Notes: generated by a model not told the origin, from the sequence alone. Counted from the first letter of the stretch, positions 33,939-46,480 are shown. The stretch: 64,000 nt of DNA from Areca catechu (GCA_021397845.1 CM038050.1:140739980-140803979); one strand, 5' to 3'. Numbers and translations: made by a program.

Positions 33939-35482
33939 TAGAACTGTCAAGAGTAAAGACTATAATAAATGGCTTAATGCCATAAAATTTGAAATGGACT
34001 TCATAAAGACCAATTAGATTTGGACCTTGGTTGATCCACCTGAGGGAGTAAATCAAATAGGCTGTAAATAGGTCTTCAAAGGAAGATTAGAGTAGATGGC
34101 TAAGTAGAAACCTATAGGCTAAGCTAGAAGCAAAAGGTTTCAAACAGAAACATGGAATTGACTATGATGAAATGTTTTTGCTAGTAGCAATGCTCAAGTC
34201 CTTATTAGAGTTTTGCTTACATAGCTACATACTATGATTATGAAATATGGCAAATGGATATAAAGACTGCTTTTCTCAATAGGTAAATTGAGGAAGAAGT
34301 CTATTTGTCATAGCCAAAAGGTTTGTCTCAAGTGGGAGACCAACCATATATGCAAGTTTAAGAAATCTATTTATGGATTAAAGCAGCATCGAGAAGTTGG
34401 AACATCCAATTGATGAAAATTAAGGAATTTGATTTCATCGAAAATCTAGATGAACCATGTGTGTATAAGAAGATAAATGGGAGTGCCATTATCTTCTTAA
34501 TATTGTATGTTGATGACATACTTATCATTGGAAATGATATTCCAATATTGCAATCAATAAAAGCTTGGTTATCGAAATAGTTTTTCATGAAGGATTCGAA
34601 AGAAGCATCCTATATACTAGGTCTAAAGAATGATAGAGATATATCAAAAGGATGCTTGACTTATCTCAATCTAGGTACAATGACTTAGTATTGAAAAGAC
34701 TTAATATGGAGGGAATTAAAAGGGATTACTTGCCCAAGAGTCAAGGCATATATCTTTCGAAGAAGATTGACACCAAGACATTTGAAGAGAGATAAAGAAT
34801 AAGTAAGATTCCATATGCTTTGGCTATAGGATCAATCATGTATGCCATGTTATGTACCAGGCTTGATGTTGCTTATGCCTTAGGCATAGCAAGCAGAATC
34901 CAGGCTAATCTATGTGAGGATCATTGGAAGCTATGAAAAATATTTCTTATATACCTTAGAAGGACTAAAGATGTTTTTCTAATATATGGAGATCAGATTT
35001 AAAACTAGAAAGCTACACTGACTCTAATTTTCAATCAAAGTAGATGATAGTAAATCCTTATTAGGGTATGCCTTTACTCTCTATGAAGTTGCAGTGAGTT
35101 GGAAAAGTACCAAGTAGAAAATTATAGCTAATTCAATTACTGAGGCCAATACATAACTGCTAGTGAAGTCACTAAGGAAGCTATCAAGATGAAAGAATTC
35201 ATCTCAGAATTTGATGAAGTTCTTGAAACAACAACCATTGCCACTTTATTGTGATAACAATAGAGCTGTTGCACAAGCTAAGGACCAAGGACTCATCAAA
35301 AATCCAAGCCATCCTAAAGTGCTACCATCTTGTTTGTGAAATCATTGAAAGATAAGACATGATTTTAGAATGAGTAGATAAAAAGAATAATATAGCAACC
35401 CATTCATTAAAGCCCTTCCTCAATAGCAATTTGATCACCATTTAGATTGTATGAGAATTAAATACAAGTGCGATTAGCTTTA
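33939..35482 (+). pseudogene. pol: C1 pol, reverse transcriptase and RNase H (decayed)
   Basis: Continues the C1 frame after D. Recognisable in shifting frames: WTLVDPPEGVNQIGCK, KHGIDYDEMF, KKSIYGLKQ, a YVDD block near 34507-34518 (TATGTTGATGAC), IPYALAIGSIMYAMLCTRLD, AYALGIASRIQA, and RNase H with CDNNRAVAQAKD near 35250. It ends with FDHHLDCMRIKYK and a stop at 35480. There are a dozen or more stops and shifts. Confidence 0.88.
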
Positions 35483-35495
35483 GTGCAAGTGAGAT
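35483..35495 (+). other. C1 polypurine tract (weak)
   Basis: TGCAAGTGAGAT abuts the LTR start TGAAAGAATA. The C3 counterpart, AGTGGGAGAT, is the better version of the same site. Confidence 0.65.
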
Positions 35496-37831
35496 TGAAA
35501 GAATAGCACTCTAAAGCTAATCATATTTATTACAAAATAGGGGCTTATCTATAAAAATCTTTCGACTCATGTATGATATTAATAAAAAGGCATTTTGTTT
35601 TATCATACTTTGTCTTATACTTTATTGTTTGAGATTATAACAAACCCCATAAATTAGGACAATAATTTTAGGTTATGATAGAGATAGTAACAGCGAGATC
35701 TAAGATCTAATAGTCTGAATTTAAAATATTCACAGTCATAGGAATCATCGAGTCGGGATCATTATTTATGAAGAGACTAGCATATCCTTTGTATGCTTGA
35801 TGGAGAGAGTGGTTGTCTCACAACACTTGTGTAGGGATACTAATACATGGATGTGGATGCTCGTCAGATATGAGTTCACCGAATTGACTTATCATGAGAA
35901 CATCTTATGATAAGTCTTACTTGTCAAAAGATGATTCTCTTAGTGGAAGTTGTGTAAGTAATCCTTAGACCCAAGACCACCATGGTATCTTTATACATGA
36001 ATCCATATTTTGGTTCATACACATTCTGACACCGTTGTCATGTATGGGATGTTCATGGATATGTTGAATTATATATAAGGTTATGAGTAGGTCAACAAGG
36101 AATCGATCACTCCTAGTAAGTACAGTATTTATACCATGTAATCTCATCGAATGATGACTCGGGAAGTCTTTGATCAAAGCAGGATAAAATTAGAAAGGGG
36201 TTTTCTAATTATTTATTGGTCAAGTCTTCTTAGTAAATTGATATTCAAATGAATAAAGTATAAGGGTTTTGATAATTTTCCATACTCATCACTTATCGAG
36301 ATAAGGAGATCGAATGATTAAATGCATGGTATGTGCCTTTGAAGTGTATTTTAGTAATTTCAATAAAACTTCTCATCTTAAGGTAAGCATGACACATTTC
36401 TAGATGTCAATCATGTCTTGTAGGTTATCATGAATTAAATTGATTGAATTTGTGAATTAGTTTGAAAGATGATTCAAATTGGCAGCTTTGGTTAGCTTGA
36501 TTTGATCTAATTCGATTAGTTGATTTCTAATCAAACTAAAGCAACATTAACCTAGACCTACTGCTAGCTAGATGAGGAGCCCAAAGGTTCACACATATTA
36601 ATAAATTGATCATGGAAGTCATTTTTATTTTTATTAGGGTCAATGGGATCCGAATTGGCTAGCTAATTATAAACTAACATATGTTGGCTAGCCTAACTCC
36701 TAATCTAATTAATTGGATTTAAATGCTTATTATTTAGGCTAACCAATTTGAGTCAAGCATAAATTAGTTGTGCCTTAACTGGCGTAGCCAATTGAGATTT
36801 ATCCTAATTTATCAGCCTTTATCTATTAATTATCTAAGAGTACCAAGGCATGGGACTCTTGGTGGCATATAGGCATGCACATAAATAAAGGGGTGCAGAA
36901 GGACCAAGACTCCATTGCAAATTAATCACCATTTATGCAATAAGGCTTAGCCCCTATCCTATCCATTGGACACCCATATTGACTAGAATTGGCTACTCAA
37001 TTAAGTAAGATGGGCGTGAATAATGAAGGGATGCGATGCTTCATGTATATAGCACATGGATAGAGTCCTTCTACAATATTAATCACTTTTTTTTAGATAA
37101 GCTCCCTACTTGATATGCCTATTGGGATGTGGGACCATGTCATAAATAAAAATTAAAAATTAATTATTAGATTTTTATGAAGAGTTGAGATAAGTAACTC
37201 TTGGCACCATAATTGTTGAAACAGCATTTTACTTTGCACCTTTTGCCAAGGGACTCTTTCTAATTAAAGGATCTTATAGATATGTTAAATATTAGATAAG
37301 GGATAATAAAAAGGTATATCAGGTGCCTACTCTCTTTCTATTTAAAGGCTTCGAAGATGTGTAGCCAAGGTATCTAAAAGTTGTCCTAATAATTCTCTTC
37401 CTTCTCTTGTTAAGACAAGTCTATTATTTTAAGACAAGTCCAATTTTAAGATAAGAGCTCAAAAGAGAATTTGAAAGGATAATAGATAGTAAGAGAGTTT
37501 TCAAAGAGGTACTAAGTTTACTCTTCGAAGGAGAAAGTTCTAGAAGGGTAAAGGTTGTAGAAGGAAGAAATGCTACCGAAAGGAGTTTAATCAAGCAAGA
37601 GGAGTGCTTTCTTGGTTCGGTTCCTATGTGGATCACTATGGAGGGATACACTTATGTGCCGGTATAATGAAAACTATATTGCATTATAGGTATTTTTTCT
37701 TTTAAATATTTTACCCTGCTAAATTTAAGTTATATGATCAAGGGAGTCCTGGATCTAGTGTTTCGATTGACTAGGGTTTCTTGGTTTAAAATTTTGAAAT
37801 ATGGTCTTCGCTGCACTACTGAAACCTAATA
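35496..37831 (+). repeat. LTR shared by C1 (3') and C2 (5')
   Basis: 2336 bp, the length of a single C-family LTR, preceded by the C1 RNase H end and purine tract and followed by the C2 primer site. TATA-like CTATTTAAAG at 37338-37347, then AAGACAAG motifs (37412-37440). It is not two fused LTRs. One LTR serving two interiors is what unequal LTR recombination produces. Confidence 0.88.
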
Positions 37832-37832
37832 A

Positions 37833-37845
37833 TGGTATCAGAGCC
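37833..37845 (+). other. C2 primer binding site
   Basis: TGGTATCAGAGCC, a perfect initiator-Met complement, at the LTR end. Confidence 0.9.
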
Positions 37846-38957
37846 ATCTTGATTCATTCAATTAATAGTTCATTAAATTTCTGAATGATTATATGCTATC
37901 TAATTATGTATGCATGATAGTTGTAGCATATGATTATTGATATATGCCACTAATTAGGGTTTCACTTAAACCCTTATCGACATAGAGATAAATTTAGACT
38001 ATGCAGTTATCATTCTAAAATAAGATTGTCCTAACATAGCTATAGATTCTACTATATTGTAAGGTCATCCTAGAATGATGACACACTTAGCACATATGTG
38101 TTGTTGAATTCATGTTAGAAAGTTTGTAGTAATAAGATGTGTGTGAGACCATAAAGGCCCTCTTTAAAAAATTATATTTAGTCATGCTGTTATAAAATCA
38201 TAATGCAAATCCATTTAAGATTTGTTTGATCATTTGGTGCCTAGGAATGTGGTTCTGGGAAGGTAAAGAGATGTTTTTTATTGGTCCGTTGCTTACTTGG
38301 CCAAAATTTTTGGTGTCTAAGGCAAGCACGAGGAGCCTCCTACCTGTTTCCCACTTACCAGACCAATTTGATTGATTTAGAACTTGATTTGGAAATGCTA
38401 ATTGATTAAAATACTACTAATTTCCTTCTTCATTCTAAACAAAATATATGTCAAAATTATAGTAGGTGTTGTGTAACACAAGGTCTATTATAGGGTTTGA
38501 TATAAAATTTGTCTTGGTGCATCTCATGCTTTATAACATGAGTATTGATGTTGCTTTGTTATGTAAATACAAGGAAAACATTATTTAATCATGACTATAT
38601 GGAAATGAATGGTCTAACTAAACTAAAAGACATTATAGTTTGTTATGTAAACTCAAGGCTATAAATGTCTTAGAGGCAGTAGTCATGTTGAGAGTTGCAT
38701 GGATTGCAATTGAAAAAAAATTTCCTACCCTTAAACTCATAATGTTTGTTGTGCAAATAAAAAGCATTTATGAGAAATTGGGATCTCAACCCCACTAAAG
38801 AAATCTTGTTAGGGTTTCTCACATACCATAGGTGAGAGCTATGGTATTCATAGAAAAGTAATAGGAGACATAATTAGATTGATAAGTCCTTATCTAATAT
38901 GAATATCATCTTGAGTGGTTGCTTATACATTATTCTTTATTTATGTAGATTAATATT
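37846..38957 (+). other. C2 leader
   Basis: About 1.1 kb untranslated, collinear with C1, C3 and C4 leaders. The block shared with D is at 38236-38345. No coding sequence seen. Confidence 0.75.
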
Positions 38958-39727
38958 ATGGATTATAATTTTTCACTATGGGGTATTTTAAATGTCAATA
39001 AGTAGACTTGTCCTAATTATGTGGATTCGTTAAAGAACTTGAGGATTATCTTACACACAGGAGAAGGTATTCTACATACTCGATTCTCCTGATCCAGACC
39101 TGATTCGTGATGATGCTTTAATGGAGAAAATGGCCATATATAAATTATGGAAGAATGATAGATTAAATGTCAAGTACATTATCTTGGCCTCTATGAGCAA
39201 TGAGTTGTAAGAGGCAACATGAAGATATGGAACCTTAGTCCATATTGCTCAATCTTAAAGAGCTTTATGGAAAGCAAAGTAGGGCTGCCCAATATGAAAT
39301 ATCGAAGTAGTTGTTCCAAGCACGTATGAGTGAGGGCTCATATGTTCAAGTCCATGTACTAAAAATGATTGACTTAATCACACGATTAGGTCAATTAGAT
39401 TTTGTTATGGATGGAGAGCTTAATCAGGACTTGATCTTGCAATCACTCCTCGAATCCTTCTCTCAGTTTGTTATAAACTATCACATGAATAAACTGAACC
39501 TTTCATTACCAGAGTTGTTTACATGCTTAAGACAGCTATGAGACATTTAAAGGGGACAAGGCTCATCTTTCTCTAATAGATGGGAAGAAGAAAATAGTAA
39601 TAAAAAAGGGTTCAAGAGAAAGTAGAACCCTAAGAAAAGCATCGAGAAGTGGAAGAAGGCAAACAAGTCTTCTACTGATGGAACCTATTTTCACTGCATC
39701 AAGCAGGGACACTGGAAGAAGAACTGC
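38958..39727 (+). pseudogene. gag: C2 gag, 5' part (decayed)
   Basis: Starts MDYNFSLWGILNVNK at 38958 with an early stop. The best frame is 39311-39541 (VLKMIDLITRLGQLDFVMDG, then LLESFSQFVINYHMNKLNLS). The knuckle near 39685 is intact up to the break: CIKQGHWKKNC, missing the first spacer of the CX2C pair. C3 insertion cuts it immediately after the last cysteine. Confidence 0.85.
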
Positions 39728-42033
39728 GTTGGGTTCCTCAGGTCGGGCACAGCAAAAGATCAGGTTTTAAAATTTTCATTTTTGAAACCATAAATGACCG
39801 AAACCTAAACCTTGGACCACTTGATCATGAAATCAATAAATCTAAACTTAGGGTTATCGAAGAATAACTAGAGTGCTATTATCCTTTTTTTTAAGAGGTA
39901 CACAAGTGCATGCACTCCAAAGGTGATCCACACAAAAACCAAACCAAGGAAGCACTCCTATTATAGTTGCTTGTTTGACTGTGACTCCTTTTGGCAGCCT
40001 TCTGGACTTTCTCTCTTACTAGACTCCCTACCCTCCTGTAGGGCACTCTGAGACCTCTCTATAGCCTCTCTCAGATCTCAAATATCCCTTTTATTTTTTT
40101 CCCTGGCCCTTGTCTTAAAAGACTAGCCTTGTCTTGAAAGAACAAGCCTTGTCTTTAAAAAGACAAACCTGTCTTAAAGGGGAGGGAGAGAAAAAAGCAG
40201 GTTAGAGTATTTGGATGAAAGATGAGTACTTTGACATCAGATCATGCCTATTTATAAAGGAGAAGGGGTGCTTGATATGTCCGTTCATCAGCCATCTAAT
40301 AATACTCTTTAATCATAAAAAGTCTTATTAATGGAAAGACATATCATGATAACACCCATTCATGCACCAAGAGACATATAAGTATCTCTTGGTTTTTCCA
40401 GCCAATTTTTCCTTCTACCACATGGCATTAACCAGTTGCAAGAAAGCCAAGGTGCGTGAAATCAGAAATCAAGCATCAGAGAAAATTAAGAGACTTAAAG
40501 TAGGACTCTGCCTTTCATGCTAATTACAACCTATTGACCAGTCAAACCATAGAAGAGAAGCTTGGAGATAAGGTAGGAGTCTTTTGGGATTAATTTGGGA
40601 TTTCTGATCAATCTACAGAAGGACTCTTGGTCCTTCTGCATGGACATAATATGTGTGAAAGCATTATGGTGCCCAAGAGTCCATGCCAACATGGACTCTT
40701 TCATAAATCCAAGATAAGTCCCAATAAAATCTAGATAAATACTTGATTAGGCTGCCCCATTGAGGACTCTAGCCAAAATAAATTCCACTTAAATTGGTTA
40801 GCCCAAATAATAAGCAAACAAACCCAATCCAATTGGGTTAAGAGTTAAGCTAGCCAACATATGCTAGTATGTTAATTAGCTAGCCAATTAGGATCCCATG
40901 ACCCTAATAAAAATATAATTAACATTCTTGGCCAATTTCCTAATGTGAGTGACCCTTTGGGCTCCACATCTAGCTAGCAGTAAGTCTAAGTCCAAGCCAA
41001 TTCGATTCAATTGAAACCAATAGACCTAATTAGGTCAAATTGAGTTGACCTAAGTTGCCAATTCGAACCAACTTCCAAATTGACTCATGAATCCAGTAAT
41101 TTGATTGATGAAAATCTACAAGACATGATTAACTTCTAGCAAATATCATACCTACTCGGAAGATGAGAAATTTAGTAGAAATTTTCAAAATACCCTTCAG
41201 TGAAAAGTTATCATGCAATCACTTTGATCTTCCTTTATCCCGATTAAGTGATGGGCATGGATAAATGTCAAACTCTAGCACTCAATCCTTTCAAATCTCA
41301 ATTCGATAATGAAGACTTGATTGATGAAAGATTAAAAATCCTATCTAATCTCATCATGCTTTGATCAAAGACTTGCTGAGTCATCATTCAAAGAGATTTC
41401 TGGCGATAAGTCCTCCTCTTACTAGGAGTGATCGTTTCCATGTTAACCTACTCACATCCTTCATGCACAATCCACCATATCCGAGAACATCCTGTACATG
41501 TCTCATTATCATATGTGAGTATGAACCAAAATATGTCTTCATGTGCATAAGGAACTATGGTGATCTCAGGTCTAAGGAACACCTGCATAACTCCCACTTT
41601 GAGAACTATCTTTTGACAAGTAGTAAGACTTCCATAAGATGTTCTCAATGTGGATCAGCCCAGTGAACCCATACCCTTATGAGCACCTACATCCTTGTAT
41701 TAGTATCACAACATAAGTGGCTATCAGACCAACCACCCTCCCTTTGAGCATGCATTGGATGTGCTTGTCTTTCTAGAAATATCGATTTCCAAATCGATAA
41801 TCTAATGACTAGGGACATTTTAGAATAGGGTTTATAGGAACTTAGGTCTCACTATTATGATCTCCATCATAACCCTAATTCCATTATCCTAACCTTTGGG
41901 GTTCATCATAATCTTAGATACAGCAGTATGATGAATCAATAGATGGGTTTCATTGATAAATAATATCATACATGAGTTGGAAGATCATAGAAATGCCCTG
42001 GTAAAGATTTGCTTTTAGGACATTATTCTTTCA
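39728..42033 (-). repeat. C3 3' LTR
   Basis: 2306 bp. On the minus strand it starts TGAAAGAATAATGTCC and ends GGAACCCAAC. TATA-like TTTATAAATA on the minus strand at about 40249-40258, with four AAGACAAG-type motifs at 40105-40175. It lacks the hairpin 2 segment present in the 5' LTR. Confidence 0.9.
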
Positions 42034-42047
42034 ATCTCCCACTTACA
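42034..42047 (-). other. C3 polypurine tract
   Basis: Minus-strand AGTGGGAGAT directly before the 3' LTR start. Confidence 0.75.
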
Positions 42048-43620
42048 CTAAAGCCAATCATCTTTGTATTTTACACCCGTGAAATCTAAGTGGCGATCAA
42101 ACTACTATTGTGGTAGTGCTTTAGTGAATGGGTTGCTATATTGTTCTTATATCTACTCGTGCGATAATCATATCTTGTCTTTCTATGATCTCTCGAACGA
42201 GATGGAAGCATCTTGGGATGTGCTTGAACTTATGATGAGACCTTGGTTCCTTTGCTTGTGCAACACTTCAGTGTTATCATAATAAAGTGGCACCGATTTT
42301 TGTATAACAGGAACCATGCCCAATTCCATGATGAATTTCTTCATCCACACTACTCTTTTGTGACTTCACTAGCAGCTATGTACTATGCCATAGTAATTGA
42401 GTCAGCTATAGTTTGCTGCTTTGTACTCTTCCAACTCACTGCACCACCATATAGGATGAAGACATACCCTGATATGGATTTGCTATCATTTGGATCTGAT
42501 TGAAAACTAGAATCTGTGTACCCTTCTAGTTTCAACTCTGATCCACCATATAGGAGAAAAACATCTTTAGTCTTTCTTAGGTACTTAAAAGTATTTTTCA
42601 TAGCTTTCCAATGATCCTCCCCTGGATCAGCTTGGAATCTGCTCATTATGGCCAAGGCATAAGCAACATCAGGCCTGGTACATAACATAGCATACATAAT
42701 TGATCCTACAACGAAGCTAAAGAAATCAAACTCATTCTTTCTCTCTTTTGGTGTCTTAGGAGACATCTTCTTAAGGAGATGTATGCCTTGACTAATGGGC
42801 AACTAACCTCTTTTACTTCTCTTGATGTTGAATCTCTTCAATACTAAGTCAATGTACATGGATTGGGATAAGCCTTGCATCCTTTTGGATCTATCTCTAT
42901 AGATCTTTATACCTAATATATATGATGCCTCTCCCAAATCCTTCATGGAAAACTGCTTGGATAGCAAAAGATTTGACTATTGTAACATTGGGATATCATT
43001 TCCAATGTTGAGTATATCATCGACATATAAAACCAAGAAAACAAGGGCACTCCCACTTGTCTTCTTATGCACACAGGGTTCATCCACATTCTTGATGAAA
43101 CCAAAATCTTTGATTGTTTCATTAAAGTGGATGTTCTAACTCCTCAATGCTTGCTTTAATCCATAAATGGATTTCTTAAACCTACATAATTGGTTTGGTC
43201 TCTCACTCGAGATAAACCCTTCTAGCTGCATACTTGGCTTGGTCTCACACTCAAGACAAACCCTTCTAGCTATGACATATAGATTTCTTTTAAGGTATCC
43301 ATTAAGGAAAGCAGTATTTACATCCATTTGCCATATCTCATAACATAGTACGTAGCTATAGTAAGCAATATCTGAATGGACTTGAGCATGGCTACTGGTG
43401 AAAAAGTTTCATCATAGTCAATGCCATATTTTTGTTTGAAATCTTTTGCCACCAGCCTTGCCTTATAGGTCTCTACTTGACCATCTGCTCCAATTTTATT
43501 CTTGAAGATATATTTACATCCAATTAGGTTTACTTCCTTAGGTGGATCTACTAAAGTCTAAACCTGATTAGATTACATTGAGTCCATTTTAGATTTCATT
43601 GCTTCAAGTCATTTGCTAGA
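42048..43620 (-). pseudogene. pol: C3 pol, reverse transcriptase and RNase H (decayed)
   Basis: GCKYIFKNKI, VETYKARLVAKDFKQKYGID, YDETFSPVAML and RYGKWMDVNTAFLNGYLKR are in near-continuous frame from about 43560. Catalytic YVDD is intact at 43027-43016 (LYVDDILNIG). A 44-bp tandem duplication at about 43195-43290 shifts the frame. RNase H lies in a 139-codon frame (42802-42383): GSIMYAMLCTRPDVAYALAI and LEGYTDSSFQSDPNDSKSIS. It ends with FDRHLDFTGVKYKDDWL and a stop at 42048. Few stops compared with C1. Confidence 0.92.
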
Positions 43621-44303
43621 GTCTTTACTCATGACAGCTTCAATATAGGTCACAAGATCATCATCTGTATGACACTGGCTTCATTATCATTTCTAATGAC
43701 AAAACTATATCTAAGAGGTGCATTCATACTCTCTCTAACCTATGGAGAGGAGGTGTGTGTTATGGTTGTTCCTGAACCTTAGGAACATCTAGTTGAGAGT
43801 TGCTTTAGGTATAGTTTGAACTTCTTAAGTTCAAATATCCTCCAACTGCCCCCTTCTTGGATAAATTCTTTCCAAGAATGTGGCATGCCTATTAACAATG
43901 ATCTTTTGCTTAGTAGGATGGTAGAAAAGATATCCTATTTCTTCTTCAGGATAACCTACAAACCTGCATTTATCAGCCCTAGCACTTAACCTATGTCTAA
44001 AAATATTCCTAATATAAGCAGGGCAATCCCAAATCTTAAAATATTAAGACTTGGCCTTTTTCCTTTCCATAATTCATATAGAGTGCTCTTAACTACCTTG
44101 GATGGGACCCTGTTTAGTATGTTGGTAGCAGTCTTTAGGGCATAACCCCAAAAGGATACTGGAAGATCTGTGAAGCACATCGTGGACCATACCATATCTA
44201 ATAAGGTATGATTCCTCCTTTCTGCTATACTATTTAACTATGCCATATATGGAGGGGCCCATTTAGAAAGAATTCATTTGTCTTTAAGATGATTGAGAAA
44301 TTC
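43621..44303 (-). pseudogene. pol: C3 integrase, C-terminal part (decayed)
   Basis: From the F insertion leftward: EFLNHLKDK, IAERRNHTLLDMV with the third catalytic residue (Glu) kept near 44205, then FTDLPVSFWGYALKTATNIL, NRVPSKVVKSTLYELWKGKR (44160-44060), and the GYPEEEIGYLFYHPTKQKII-like end near 43930. Broken by a shift near 44040. The N-terminal part is at 48200-49075. Confidence 0.88.
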
Positions 44304-44590
44304 TGATGCGGGATAGAGATCGGATGGATCACTGGCAAGTGTAGAAGTCACCAAGGGATTAGGGTTTATCTGGGAGAACAAAAAAGAGGGCTAAGGGTCA
44401 GAAAGATAATTGGGGTTCACACAGATTCCTGGGGAGGACAAGTACATAGCAAAGGGCTCATAAAGATGCCCAAATCAAGGATCACACAGAAACCCTGGGA
44501 TCACACAGATCCTTCACACAGAACAGGGATCACACAGAAATCTTGGAATCACACAGATCCTTCACATAGAACTCAAGAATTTTTTTTTAT
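44304..44590 (+). other. F 5' terminal segment
   Basis: Its first ~35 bp align loosely with the E LTR start (AGATC-G-ATGGAT-ACTGG). The rest does not match the F 3' LTR. It holds a two-copy repeat of about 57 bp (about 44480 and 44537) built on GGATCACACAGA. A poly-T run ends it at 44581-44589. Confidence 0.6.
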
Positions 44591-44593
44591 TCA

Positions 44594-44735
44594 TCCATGG
44601 TTGGTGGCTGGGCGGACATGGAGGAGGATCACAGTGTCACCAGGGCGGAGGTAGTTCTGGACCACCCACTGCATGGTGTAGGTGCTCTCGTTGCTCAGAT
44701 CGACGACGATCGTGATCCGGCGATGGGAGCCCGGT
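44594..44735 (-). pseudogene. Captured universal stress protein (USP) exon fragment
   Basis: The minus strand reads GSHRRITIVVDLSNESTYTM then QWVVQNYLRPGDTVILLHVR, the start of a plant universal-stress-protein domain (relatives have RKI-VAVDLSDESAYAV-WAVQNYLRPGDAV-LLHVRP). About 45 codons are open with no stop. The DNA is much richer in G+C than its surroundings, as expected of a host exon. It lies antisense to the gag of F and ends abruptly on both sides, without the ATP-binding C-terminal half. It is a captured host-gene piece, not a gene. Confidence 0.85.
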
Positions 44736-45311
44736 CTGACCCATATAGGGAGTCCAATCCTAGGAGAACCAAATACTCTGACCCATATAGGGAGTCCAAT
44801 CCTAGGCGAACCCAATACTCTGACCCATATAAGGAGCCCAACCCTAGGAGAACCCCATACCATGACCCCTATTTGGAGCCCAACCCTAGGAGGGCCAATA
44901 GGTATGTTGTGTTGGTAGCACCTAAATTTTGTGATCCTGAGTGTGAGAATTATCTTGCTTGGGAAAAGAGATATGGACATGTATTTTGAACAAAATATGG
45001 GTTTCGATTCTGAAAGATGTCAATTCAAGTTTGCTAAAGCTAAGTTAGTTCACCAAGCTAGGTTAGACTGGGATAGTGTTGAGAGAATTCTTAGGCTAGA
45101 AGGCCGCGAACCCATAACTACCTGGAGTGATATGAAACTTGAACTAGGAGAAAGTACCTACCCAAGTCCTATTAGTCCAAAAGACCCACAACCTATAGAT
45201 CTTATGACTCCAAATCCTATGACTCTAGAACCTATGAGCCCATATCCCATGAGTCCAGTAGACTCAAGACCCATAGAGCTGAACCCAAATCCTATGTCCC
45301 AGAACCTATAA
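44597..45311 (+). pseudogene. gag: F gag with antisense-USP start (decayed)
   Basis: Frame 44597-44989 begins at ATGG inside the captured USP piece. About 46 residues are USP antisense, then come four 14-residue repeats (DPYRESNPRRTKYS type, 44736-44900). After a shift near 44935, frame 44931-45311 carries a capsid part (DMDMYFEQNMGFDSERCQFK, then KAKLVHQARLDWDSVERI, EPITTWSDMKLEL). It matches E (DQARLYLDQVERL, LPITTWEAMKLKL). Capsid then breaks off into a Pro/Met-rich tail. No zinc knuckle. Confidence 0.75.
44736..44900 (+). repeat. 42-bp tandem repeats in F gag
   Basis: Four copies of a 42-bp unit starting CTGACCCATATAG and including CCTAGGAGAACC, coding for 14 residues. E has the same unit at 58371-58515. 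Confidence 0.9.
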
Positions 45312-46480
45312 TCCCACGACCCATAGATCTGCGCCTTGTCCTATAAGCCCAAGGAGCACATAACCCCTAGGTATCAACCTAGTACTAGTCAGGTTTTCCC
45401 TAGTCAACTTGAATCCCATAGGATTAGTACCCGTAAATATAAGCCCAATAGTAAGCCACTACCCCTTAGCAACCTGAACCTACTAGGAGTAGTGCCCATA
45501 ATCAGAAACTAGGACCTAGCCAATTTTCCCTTAGCCGACCTTCCCTACCATCTCTTTGATTGATAATGCTTACATTAATGCGGAAGTGTATGAAGATGAT
45601 GTGAACTTAGTAGATGAGTATGATGGAGAAGAGGAGATACCTATAGATGACCTAGAATTAGCTGACCCAATAGATAACCAGGTAGAATACAACATAGAGG
45701 TAGTTGACCCTAACCACATCCAGCCTAAAGCTGTAGTGGAAGAAAATTAGAGGAAGAGAACCTAGATATTGCTACTAGAACTTTGTCTGAGGAAACCATA
45801 GAGGGGAGCCAAATTATAGAGTCTAGTCTTAAAATTCAAGAACCAGAATAATTATTAAGGACCTGATCTCTTTGAATCAGTACCCTCAAAATGAGCCTCC
45901 TCCTATAGTTTCCATTAAGTACTCTTCCCCGAGATTAGTAACCCATCCTTCCATTATGCAAATCCTATAGATAGACCTCAACCCCGTAAGGTTAGCCTCA
46001 TTAGTCTAGGATTAGTCCCTGACATGCCTTCTTATATCGTACTTTATCTAACTAACCTCGAACATTTTTCTCCACCCTACCAGACTAATTCTGAACCTAG
46101 TTCCTATTTTCTGCCCTTTCCTGACACCTCCAGCATTTCTAGGATCATTAGATTGCATTTAGTTGAGATTAGCATACTGCATTTATTATGCATATTAGGT
46201 TTGCATTATACTTCTGGCATACCTATGGAATTTGCTAGGAGCCCATTGTAAGTTTCCATGTGCATGTCAAGCTAGGACAAAACCTAGAGAACCTATGATC
46301 TGTTAGGTTTAGGTCCAAAGAGTTTAATAAAAATTCCTTCGATAGGAATGCATAGTCAAGTCTGTTAGGTGATAGTTTGAGTCCTTTGCATCACTTGTTA
46401 GGAGTCTACATGTGCCCAGCATGTTCACCACCTGCACTAATTTTGAAAGAAACTGGCTAATTCATGAAGAAGAGCCAAGG
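45312..46480 (+). pseudogene. F acidic linker region (decayed)
   Basis: The frame 45556-45750 (VYEDDVNLVDEYDGEEEIPI, then DDLELADPIDNQVEYNIEVV) corresponds to the acidic frame of E (59130-59843). Further downstream IKDLISLNQYPQNE-like sequence near 45865 matches E IKDLISLDQCPQDE. It has several stops. Function unknown; it occupies the place where protease and polymerase should be. Confidence 0.65.

Larger units (their letters stand above)
20461..37831 (+). mobile_element. C1: Ty1/copia element with ~2.3-kb LTRs, itself invaded
   Basis: Order: last bases of the 5' LTR, primer site 20486, a leader split by a solo LTR, gag, protease-integrase, element D, reverse transcriptase-RNase H, purine tract and an LTR at 35496-37831. 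The copia domain order is clear. Its 5' LTR is nearly all missing, because S2 sits at its end and the DNA beyond S2 is unrelated. All genes are degraded, so it is an old copy. Confidence 0.85.

Noticed and set aside
35496..37831. Two fused LTRs from C1 and C2
   Set aside because: Length and content match a single LTR with one TATA-like box and one end.
44591..44980. A single 129-residue minus-strand protein
   Set aside because: Only the last ~45 residues are USP. The first part is antisense to the Gag repeats of F, so it is not one gene.
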